A stretch of 64,000 nucleotides of DNA. Source: CAWAHD01 sp963781785. Its GTDB lineage: Bacteria > Planctomycetota > Planctomycetia > Isosphaerales > Isosphaeraceae. Each line of letters begins with the position of its first letter. Position 1 is the first letter of the stretch. The stretch spans positions 1,922,001 to 1,986,000 of the forward strand of contig CAWAHD010000005.1 in NCBI GenBank assembly GCA_963781785.1, given 5' to 3'. The notes under the pieces were generated by a model, which saw only the letters and a program-made list of their open reading frames with translations, ran no database searches and was not told where the DNA came from. Shown here piece after piece: positions 47,804 through 55,072 of the stretch. The translations under genes and the position numbers were made by a program.

Positions 47804-48009
47804 TTGGCAACAATTTGGCAACAACACTGGCGATGTCAGCCCAACGTGGCTACAATGCTGCTAGCAGAAAAGCGGTGGCGTAACCGCTTGCTACGTAGCC
47901 AATTTAACTGTCAGCCCAACCTGTTTCCAACGCCACGTTGATGGCAGACGCGCCGGACTCAAAATCCGGTCCCGATAAAGGGTGTGTGGGTTCAAGTCCC
48001 GGCTTCGGT
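47804..48009 (+). repeat. att-like module 8: iterons plus tRNA-Leu 3' fragment
   Basis: 206 bp. Iterons TTGGCAACAAT TTGGCAACAACA then CTGGCGAT; middle part diverged but with the conserved ACCTGTTTCCAA block; tRNA part CCGGA-CTCAAAA-TCCGG (CAA), variable arm TCCCGATAAAGGGTG, acceptor CTTCGGTA. It is the last copy on the right. Confidence 0.8.
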
Positions 48010-48153
48010 ACTTACTGCAAAATGCGAATTGATTGGCTTCGAGCGCGAGGATTGTCCCATTTCGACTGACCTAGGACACTTTTCCCTCGAATGCCACACG
48101 TGATAGAAACCGATAAGTCTGCATCACTGACTCGCGACTGGACGAGGTTTCCC

Positions 48154-48388
48154 ATGGTTGCCCATGGTCGAGTGCAAAACGGCGTCGTTGTGCTAGACGA
48201 CGGCGTGCGCTTGCCTGAGGGGCAAGAAGTGACCGTGCTGGCGCATGGCGCGGTGTCAGCCGCCCCGCCGATGGAAGGATCGCGGTCGCACAGCGCCCTC
48301 GAATTGCGCCGTGGGCCTGGGCTCGGTACTTCGTCCGCTGACTTCCGACGACGACCTGCTCGGCGAAATGCTCGAAGGTCGGCCATGA
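48154..48388 (+). pseudogene. Antitoxin of a PIN-type toxin-antitoxin pair, frameshifted
   Basis: From ATG 48154 the first 45 residues (VAHGRVQNGVVVLDDGVRLP) are the typical start of small antitoxins paired with PIN toxins. The expected C-terminus, GLGSVLRPLTSDDDLLGEML plus EGRP stop, is present in another frame, ending at TGA 48386-48388 and overlapping the PIN start. So an indel lies between about 48300 and 48325. As written, the antitoxin start is instead in frame with the PIN gene, giving one continuous open frame. Confidence 0.6.
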
Positions 48389-48837
48389 TCCATGGCCTGG
48401 ACACGGGGTTCCTTGTGGCCGCGGAGGTCCGAGAACACGTCGCGCACGCTGACGCCCGTGCCACACTGGCGCAGGTGCTATCGGCGGGCGACGTCATCGC
48501 GATCGCCCCGCAGGTACTGGCGGAGTTTATCCATATCGTCACCGACCCCCGTCGCTTCACGCAGCCCCTCGACATGAGCGCAGCAGTTCATGTTGCCGGG
48601 CAGTGGTGGACGGCCAGCGACGTCGTGCAATCGTTTCCCGACGCGGGTGCCGTGCGGCAGTTTCTCACATGGCTGCAGCAGTTCTCGTTCGGACGCAAGC
48701 GACTGCTGGTTACGCTCCGTGCCGCAACTTACCTGGAGGCAGGCATCCAATCGCTCCTCACCACCAACCAGTCGGACTTCCGCGTTTTCGGCGTCTTTAC
48801 ATGCGTTGTGCCCGGGGGAGGCGGCACCAATCCGTGA
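48385..48837 (+). CDS. PIN-domain ribonuclease toxin
   Basis: 150 residues from ATG 48385. The domain begins MIHGLDTGFLVAAEV with the first acidic residue (D6), continues with APQVLAEFIHIVTDPRR (E in the second acidic position) and ends in ATYLEAGIQSLLTTNQSDFR, the usual C-terminal acidic motif (normally 'TNDxxDF'; here NQSDF keeps one Asp). PIN toxins are metal-dependent RNases, mostly acting on tRNA or mRNA. Its start overlaps the antitoxin stop (ATGA). If the antitoxin is truly broken the toxin must be weak, silent or controlled elsewhere. Confidence 0.75.
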   Translation: MIHGLDTGFLVAAEVREHVAHADARATLAQVLSAGDVIAIAPQVLAEFIHIVTDPRRFTQPLDMSAAVHVAGQWWTASDVVQSFPDAGAVRQFLTWLQQFSFGRKRLLVTLRAATYLEAGIQSLLTTNQSDFRVFGVFTCVVPGGGGTNP

Positions 48838-49298
48838 ATGCGTTGGTTCAGGCGACCGAGCCGTTGGGCGCACTCGTGGAATGCACCACCGGCTGAAATG
48901 TCCATACCGTGGCCGGCGCTGGCCGCTCGACCTCCGTGCCCCACCGCTTGAGCTGTGGTTACGGGGCCTCCATACGCGGTTTCCCGGAACACCATACGTC
49001 ACTCACGACAATTATTACCGAAACGTCACCTCTCGACGGGCGTTGGACGCCGGAGACGGGCGGCAGCGAATCGGCTTGATCTCAAGTCAACCAAGCGCAT
49101 CCTTCGCCCCCCCAGGCCGCGCAACCGGAATTGACAGGATCTGTTCCCTCGTTGTAATGGGGCTGGCGCGCGGGCAGGATGTTCCACCAAGCGGCATCAC
49201 CAGAGCCCGTTCGCAGCTCGCCTCAGACTGTAAAGCAGGTTCGCAGAGCGGGCTCTTAGCGCAAGCCGCGGCAGACGCCTCAGGGACGAGAGCGTGGC
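48838..49298. other. Non-coding spacer before the MBOAT gene
   Basis: 460 bases with no gene that I can support on either strand. Near its end AGAGCCCG (49202-49209) and CGGGCTCT (49249-49256) could form an 8-bp stem 43 bases before the MBOAT start; the role is unknown. Confidence 0.4.
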
Positions 49299-50720
49299 AT
49301 GCAGTTCAATTCCTACCAGTTCGCCCTCTTCTTCGCCGCGCTCTTTCCGAGTTACTGGCTACTCGCCAACTGGCGCCGCGCACAGAATGTGCTGCTCCTG
49401 GGCGCGGGCTACTCTTTCTACGCCTGCTGGGATGCGAGATTCCTCGCGCTGCTTGTGCTCTCGACGCTTGCCGACTACGCGTGCGGGCTCTGGATCGATC
49501 GATTCGAGAGCCGCCCGGCACGCCGCTTGACCCTCGGCGTCAGCATCGCGCTCAACCTCGGAGTGCTCGGGTATTTCAAATATTACAACTTCTTCGCGGA
49601 GAGCTTGCAGGCCTTGCTTCTGCACGCGGGAGTTGCGCTGCCGCTCAAACATCTGAACGTAGTACTGCCCATCGGCATTTCCTTTTACACATTTCAGTCG
49701 ATGAGCTACGTCATCGACGTGTATCGCCGCGAGATCAAGCCCACGCGCAACCTGGTTCAGTTCGCCGCCTTCGTGTCGTTCTTCCCTCACCTGGTGGCGG
49801 GCCCGATCATGCGGGCGACATCGCTCTTGCCGCAAATTTCCTCGCGCCGGCGGTTTGATTGGCGTCAGTTCCATGAAGGCTCATACCTGATTTTCTGGGG
49901 TCTGGTGAAAAAGGTCGTCGTCGCCGACAACCTGGCGCTCATCGTGAACGACCTGTTCGGCCGGTGGCAATCGCTTGACGGCGGCTTGAGCCTGCTGGCC
50001 GTGTACGCCTTCGCGTTTCAGATCTACGGCGATTTTTCCGGGTACAGCGACATGGCACGCGGCGTCGGCAAATGCCTGGGCTTCGAGATCCCGCTCAACT
50101 TCAACCTGCCCTATTTCGCCACCAGCCCCAGGGACTTCTGGAATCGCTGGCATATCAGTCTTTCGCACTGGCTGCGCGATTATCTCTACATCCCGCTGGG
50201 AGGCAGCCGGAATTGCACGCTGATCACTTCCCGGAACGTGATGCTGACCATGATACTCGGCGGCCTCTGGCACGGCGCCGCCTGGACATTCGCGGCCTGG
50301 GGCTTCTATCACGGGCTCTTGCTGGTCGCTCACCGGCTGGCGACGCCCTGGCTCGATAGGGTCAAACCGCGCGATCCGGTTGACCGCGCCTGCTGGAAAG
50401 GACTGCGGATCTTCGTGACGTTTCACCTTGTCTGTGCCGGCTGGCTGCTGTTTCGCGCCGAGTCAATGGATCAAGCGACCGGAATGCTGAGCGCGTTCTT
50501 CAGCAGGCCGGCCATACCACTGGCGCGGTACCTCGTGCCGGTGGCGTCACTCGTCATTCCGCTCTGGATCGTGCAGCTTGTGCAGTACAGGGCGAATGAT
50601 TTGAACGTGATCGCCCGCACGCCGTGGTACGTCCGCAGCGGTTTCTACACGGCGTGTTTTTATGCGATCGTGCTGGCCGGCCAGTTTGGTGGCCAGCAGT
50701 TCATTTACTTTCAGTTCTGA
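49299..50720 (+). CDS. MBOAT-family membrane O-acyltransferase (AlgI-like)
   Basis: 473 residues with about eleven membrane segments, frame intact. AlgI-type hallmarks: NSYQFALFF start, NVVLPIGISFYTFQSMSYVI, FVSFFPHLVAGPIMR, FQIYGDFSGYSDMARGVGKC, FWNRWHISLSHWLRDYLYIP and LGGLWHGAAWTF, the last containing the conserved catalytic histidine. Such proteins transfer acetyl groups to exported polysaccharides such as alginate, usually with an SGNH/AlgJ-type partner; no partner gene is next to it here. ATG 49299 follows a purine-rich stretch (GGGACGAGAG). Confidence 0.9.
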   Translation: MQFNSYQFALFFAALFPSYWLLANWRRAQNVLLLGAGYSFYACWDARFLALLVLSTLADYACGLWIDRFESRPARRLTLGVSIALNLGVLGYFKYYNFFAESLQALLLHAGVALPLKHLNVVLPIGISFYTFQSMSYVIDVYRREIKPTRNLVQFAAFVSFFPHLVAGPIMRATSLLPQISSRRRFDWRQFHEGSYLIFWGLVKKVVVADNLALIVNDLFGRWQSLDGGLSLLAVYAFAFQIYGDFSGYSDMARGVGKCLGFEIPLNFNLPYFATSPRDFWNRWHISLSHWLRDYLYIPLGGSRNCTLITSRNVMLTMILGGLWHGAAWTFAAWGFYHGLLLVAHRLATPWLDRVKPRDPVDRACWKGLRIFVTFHLVCAGWLLFRAESMDQATGMLSAFFSRPAIPLARYLVPVASLVIPLWIVQLVQYRANDLNVIARTPWYVRSGFYTACFYAIVLAGQFGGQQFIYFQF

Positions 50721-51001
50721 TCGACCGGATCACGAACGTCTGCCGGTTCAAGCGCGCGCGACCGCGTCCTGCCGTGCGTCTTTTCCAGGTCTCGCGGGTG
50801 TGATTCCAGACTCTGAGACGATCGCAATAAACGCGGCCGCCAGGCTGTTTTCCTGGGTCCGCGCGATACTCGCTTTTTTTGGCGCGTGGCACTTGAAATC
50901 CGAGAATGCACTGATATAGTGGTTGTCCGCGAAGTCCTCTCTAGCATTCGCAGCGTTGCGATTCCGCCGTTTTCTATCGATCCACAACACGAGTAGCATC
51001 C

Positions 51002-52297
51002 ATGAAACGACCCACGCGTCGCCAGCGTTCGCGTACTGGATTTCGGCCGACGGCCCTGGAGCTTTGCGAGGCCAGGACGTTACTCAGTACGCTGCCCATC
51101 CCGCTCGTTCATCACGCACGCGCCGACGTCGCCCGCTCTGGCGGCGAGCTGGCGCTCGAAGCGCATCCGGCCGTGATTCATGCACATCCCCTTTTCAAGG
51201 TCGACTCGCATGTGCATCGCCATGCCGGTGGCGGTCCGCCGGCGAGTGCCCTCACGCCGCCTCAAGTCCGAAACATTTACTCCATCAATGCGATCAGCAA
51301 TCTGGGCGCCGGCCAGACGATTGCGATCGTCGACGCGTACAACGACCCCAACATCGCCGCCGACGCCGACACCTTCGACAAGCAGTTCACAACCACGCTC
51401 GGCGGCACGACCACCCTGTATTCCGCTTACGGGCCGAGCTCGAGCTGGCTCACGACGGACTACGCCTCGGGGCGAAAGCCTTCCGGGAATGCCGGATGGG
51501 ATCTCGAGATTTCGCTGGACGTCGAGTGGATGCACGCGATCGCACCGCAGGCCCATATCATGCTCGTCGAGACTGCCTCGACCAGCTACAGCAGCTTGCT
51601 CGGCGGCGACACCTATGCCGCGACGCACGGAGCCACCGTCATTTCCAATAGCTGGGGCGGCGGTGAATCCTCGAACGAAGCGTCCGCGTATGACAAGACC
51701 TTCACAGGCTACACCGGGGTCACGTTCGTATTTTCAGCCGGCGATAGCGGCGTGCAGGAATATCCCTCCGAGTCGCCGGACGTCGTCTCGGTCGGCGGCA
51801 CCACGCTTTCTTACAGCTCGTCCTATACCTGGACCGGCGAGTCGGGCTGGGCTGACGGGGGCGGCGGCGTGAGCGCGTACGAGACGAAGCCGTCATACCA
51901 GAGCGGCCTGAGCTACTCGAAGCGGGCCAATCCCGACGTGTCCTACGACGCCGATCCCAACACCGGGGTCGCCGTGTACGACTCGGTGCGGTACCAGGGG
52001 GCGTCGGGCTGGTGGCAGGTCGGCGGTACGAGCGAGGGCGCGCCGCAGTGGTCGGCGCTCATTGCACTCGCGAATCAGGGGCGAGCCGCGCTAACAAAGG
52101 GTACCTTGAGCGGCGTGTCGCAGACGCTTCCCGCTCTCTATGCGATGTCGACCGGCACGGATGGCTCGGAGGACCTCTATGACGTGACCACCGGGTCAAA
52201 CAGCGTCGGATCGGCCGGACCGGGCTACGACCTCGTCACGGGATTGGGCACACCCCGCCGCGCTGACCTGGTCGTGCAGGCGCTTGTGAACGCCTGA
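51002..52297 (+). CDS. Sedolisin-type serine-carboxyl peptidase (family S53), exported
   Basis: 431 residues. The N-terminus (basic, then LELCEARTLLSTLP) is the planctomycete export motif. The peptidase shows the S53 sites: an E-x-x-x-D pair in WDLEISLDVEWMHAIAP, the oxyanion-type Asp region FVFSAGDSGVQEYPSESP, and the catalytic serine in VGGTSEGAPQWSAL (the GTSxxxP motif). YDLVTGLGTPRRADL closes the domain, with the usual calcium-binding Asp/Gly loop just before it. A short propeptide may lie between residues 30 and 95. Sedolisins work in acidic surroundings outside the cell. Frame intact; 280 bases upstream hold no gene. Confidence 0.9.
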   Translation: MKRPTRRQRSRTGFRPTALELCEARTLLSTLPIPLVHHARADVARSGGELALEAHPAVIHAHPLFKVDSHVHRHAGGGPPASALTPPQVRNIYSINAISNLGAGQTIAIVDAYNDPNIAADADTFDKQFTTTLGGTTTLYSAYGPSSSWLTTDYASGRKPSGNAGWDLEISLDVEWMHAIAPQAHIMLVETASTSYSSLLGGDTYAATHGATVISNSWGGGESSNEASAYDKTFTGYTGVTFVFSAGDSGVQEYPSESPDVVSVGGTTLSYSSSYTWTGESGWADGGGGVSAYETKPSYQSGLSYSKRANPDVSYDADPNTGVAVYDSVRYQGASGWWQVGGTSEGAPQWSALIALANQGRAALTKGTLSGVSQTLPALYAMSTGTDGSEDLYDVTTGSNSVGSAGPGYDLVTGLGTPRRADLVVQALVNA

Positions 52298-52451
52298 TGG
52301 CCTGGCAGCCGGTCTTTCCTCGTTGATTCTCGCTCGGTGCTGCGACCCTCGCCCCCCGGATCGAAAGGGGGGCGAGGGATTCGCGCGCCTTGAGGAGTGG
52401 CAGTTGCGCGAGCTGGAACGGATACCGGCATGGTCAGTAACGGTCGCACCG

Positions 52452-52673
52452 CTATTGCGGTAGGTCGTCGTCGGATCGCCGTACTTGCGCGTGACTGGCG
52501 CTTTTGAGACGTGCGCCCAGCGGCGGATCGATCCTGATAATTGCCTCGATCGCGCCGGTCCGGATGGCCGGGTCGGGTTCTTCCGCGGCGTTCAACAGAT
52601 CGGGTATCGCCGGCGCCGCGGCGGAGCCGGCCTCACCCTCGCGGGGGTCAGACCTAGTTTCAAGTTTGTACAA
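52452..52673 (-). pseudogene. HEAT-repeat protein fragment
   Basis: AAPAIPDLLNAAEEPDPAIR and TGAIEAIIRIDPPLGARLK form one and a half HEAT repeats. The frame begins in the palindrome at 52644 (MYKLETRSDPREGEAG) so the upstream part is lost there. A full HEAT protein would have many repeats. Confidence 0.5.
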
Positions 52674-52695
52674 ACTTGAAACTAGGGCTGACCCC
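52644..52695. repeat. 52-bp near-perfect palindrome
   Basis: GGGGTCAGACCTAGTTTCAA through TTGAAACTAGGGCTGACCCC: arms of 26 bases match at 25 positions, with no loop (centre TTTGTACAAA). The core matches the tandem repeat at 37344-37411. It interrupts a HEAT-repeat reading frame. Confidence 0.8.
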
Positions 52696-53394
52696 AGGGA
52701 CGGTAACGGGGATTACTCTCGTCGATGATCCGGCCGTTCACTGGCAGGCTCCTTTCTTCTTATTCTATCGGCCGTTGTTCCCTTGCAATAGGGAGTTTTG
52801 GACGGCGGCCATGACGGTCGCGGCGCAGCCGTGCGCTTGTTCTCGAACGGAGAGCTCATTCGCGTACCATCGTCGTGTGGTAGTCCGGTAGGTCTTGATG
52901 CGGGAGTGACTGCGCCCGCGGCGCTCGCCGGGAGCGCAACGGGTTCGGCCGGCCTGGTCCGCAGGAAACGAAGGTCGGGGGACAGAGCCTCCTCCTGGAG
53001 AAAGCGTCCTCATGTGAGCGCGCCGAAGAGCCGGCTCGCACCCGCCGTTGCACGATCCGGGGTGCCTGCACGAGCCGGCTCCCGCCGGCGATCTCGCTTC
53101 GCAGGCTTTCTTGCGTGACGCCCACGTAGTCGGATTTTCACGATTCTGCCGGATGAGCGGATTGCACAGCGGCGCCAGGCCCGTCGACACCCGAGCGTGC
53201 CGGCTCGGGGTGACACATGGTCTGCGGTAGCGACACCACGAAGTGTCAACCGCGGCTGGTCGCGCGTGCCGGTCGCGCGGAGTTTGCGGCCCACTGGAGC
53301 GCCGCTCTTGAGCATTATGCAGATTCTGCCAGCGCGGGTGACACGGTGACACATGTGACACATAGATTCGCCAAATGGAGAAATGACACAGCAG
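52696..53394. other. Stretch without a recognisable gene
   Basis: About 700 bases in which open frames on both strands look random and carry no motif. Near the right end the word GACACA recurs (GTGACACGGTGACACATGTG, 53339-53358). Confidence 0.4.
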
Positions 53395-53417
53395 CAGCAG
53401 CGCCTAGGGCGCTGCTG
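53395..53417. repeat. Strong hairpin upstream of the DCC gene
   Basis: CAGCAGCGCC-TAG-GGCGCTGCTG is a perfect 10-bp stem with a 3-base loop. No T-run follows, so a terminator is not indicated. It directly abuts the partial GGAAGGATGAACGATGAA repeat (53417-53434), which is related to the element at 12956-13049. Confidence 0.6.
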
Positions 53418-53614
53418 GAAGGATGAACGATGAAAGCGGAGGGACAAACCGAGTGCTCATCAATCGAGCGAGCGGACGGTCAGGGTGTCCCGCTCGTCGG
53501 ACGTCGAGCGACGCTATAATGACAAATGGCGGCTCAAGAGCGGTCGCATGCACCGGATCAGAGCGGCAGACAGGCGACCACGCGGCCGGATTCGAGTACC
53601 AGGGACCATCAGCC

Positions 53615-54052
53615 ATGCAAGACGTTTTACCCAAGAGCGCACTCGCCTCGGCCGGTCTGACCAAGCCGGTGATCTTCTTCGACGACGTTTGCGTCATGTG
53701 CAATAGCTTTGTCAACCTGCTTCTCAAGGTCGATCGGAAAGAGCAGTTCTTGTTCGCCTCGCTGACCGGGGAAACGGCGAACAAGCTGCTTCCGCCCCTG
53801 CCCGATGATCCATCCAAATGGTCGATGGTGTACGTCGATGAAGCAGGGATCCACGACCAGTCGGATGCGTCGCTCGAGGTTTATCGGCGGATGGGCGGTC
53901 TGTGGTGGCTATTGAGCCTCGCGCGGTTCGTCCCCCGCGGGATTCGTAATCCGGCATACCGCGTTCTTGCGCGAAATCGCTATCGTTGGTTCGGCAAACA
54001 CGACACATGCCGTATGCCTTCGGCCAGTGAGAGGGCACGCTTTCTCGATTGA
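53615..54052 (+). CDS. DCC-family thiol-disulfide oxidoreductase (DUF393)
   Basis: 145 residues from ATG 53615, behind AGGGA. The D-x-x-C-x-x-C motif is seen in VIFFDDVCVMCNSFVNLLLK, followed by FASLTGETANKLL and the C-terminal YRVLARNRYRWFG with a final HDTCRMP. Proteins of this family are thioredoxin-like and thought to act in disulfide exchange; substrates are unknown. The frame is open further upstream (to 53423), but that part comes from a dispersed repeat. Frame intact. Confidence 0.85.
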   Translation: MQDVLPKSALASAGLTKPVIFFDDVCVMCNSFVNLLLKVDRKEQFLFASLTGETANKLLPPLPDDPSKWSMVYVDEAGIHDQSDASLEVYRRMGGLWWLLSLARFVPRGIRNPAYRVLARNRYRWFGKHDTCRMPSASERARFLD

Positions 54053-54073
54053 TCGCAGCGACCGGCGCACCGT

Positions 54074-54970
54074 TTATTGAGCAGCGTTCGAGTAAATCGA
54101 GCGCCGTCCGACGACCACGACGGCCATGATGCCGAGCCCCAGTAGTGCGATGCTTGCGGGCTCGGGGACGGAATTGGCGCTGAACGCCAGCCCGGCGAGA
54201 CCGGTCGAGAGACCGGTGTTTCCGATCAAGGCGAGCTTCCCGGTCGTCGTGTCGAGCGTGTACAGGCTGTTGGTTCCGCTGGTTTCCGGGCCGGATCCAT
54301 CGGCGACGTACAGGACCCCGGTCGACGGATTGAAGTCCATCCCCAGGATGGGTCCCAGCTTGAGACTGAGGTCGACGGAGCTGATGATCGCGGCGGTGGA
54401 CTTGTTGACTTCGAGCAACTGACTGATGCCATTGACGTTGTCGTCGTCAAGGATGAACAGGCGGCCCGACTTGTCAAACGCAAGGCCCGAGAGGTCTCCG
54501 AACTGTTCGACGCTGCCGATGATCGTGGCCGCACCGGTCGACGTGTTCATGGTGAACAGCTCGCGCCCTCCCGTGGCGGGAATCTCCTGCACGCCGTAGA
54601 GGATTCCGGTCGTGCGGTCAAAGCCGAGGTCACCCTCAAAGAGATTGGTGAGTCCGGTCGGTCCGATCAAGGTCGCGGCGCCGGTTGTTGGGTTGATTTG
54701 ATAAAGTGACTGGGCGCTCGGCTCGCCCAGCCTCGCTGTCAGGCCATACAGCTCTCCCGACGGGGAAAACGCGATACCAGCGAGGTTCGTCAGGCCGGTC
54801 GTCCGGGGATTGGACGTGGCCCCGGTCTGGGGATTGACGTCGTAGAGCGTACCGGTGGTGAAGACGTCTCCGATCAAGCCGGCTCCGGCTGCCGGCGCGT
54901 CCACCACGGTCAGGCAACCGACCGTCAGGATCGCCATGATCATGAACAACTTGCGAGAATAACGAGCCAT
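54074..54970 (-). CDS. PEP-CTERM sorting-domain secreted protein
   Basis: 298 residues. Signal peptide (FMIMAILTVGCLTVVDAPAA), a body of repeated GxLYxVNPxTGAxTxIG units (LYQINPTTGAATLIGPTGLT; ELFTMNTSTGAATIIGSVEQ; LYTLDTTTGKLALIGNTGLS) that should form a beta propeller, and a C-terminal VPEPASIALLGLGIMAVVVV with a basic end GRRS. PEP-CTERM proteins are exported and processed by an exosortase in exopolysaccharide-producing bacteria. No exosortase gene is in the window. Frame intact. Confidence 0.9.
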   Translation of the reverse strand: MARYSRKLFMIMAILTVGCLTVVDAPAAGAGLIGDVFTTGTLYDVNPQTGATSNPRTTGLTNLAGIAFSPSGELYGLTARLGEPSAQSLYQINPTTGAATLIGPTGLTNLFEGDLGFDRTTGILYGVQEIPATGGRELFTMNTSTGAATIIGSVEQFGDLSGLAFDKSGRLFILDDDNVNGISQLLEVNKSTAAIISSVDLSLKLGPILGMDFNPSTGVLYVADGSGPETSGTNSLYTLDTTTGKLALIGNTGLSTGLAGLAFSANSVPEPASIALLGLGIMAVVVVGRRSIYSNAAQ

Positions 54971-55072
54971 CGATCAAACTCCTGTTGGGGGCTGGGCGCG
55001 CACGGGGGACGTGCGCGCCGGGACGTCGCGAAAAAGAAAACGCACAAGCTTGCTTCAATCCGTGCAGGCCGC

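Noticed and set aside
48590..49858. Long + strand frame overlapping the PIN gene and the MBOAT gene
   Set aside because: It is in another phase of two clear genes, with arginine- and alanine-rich random-looking sequence.
53339..53358. GACACA-rich stretch as a regulatory direct repeat
   Set aside because: Short, irregular spacing and no gene with a matching promoter position.
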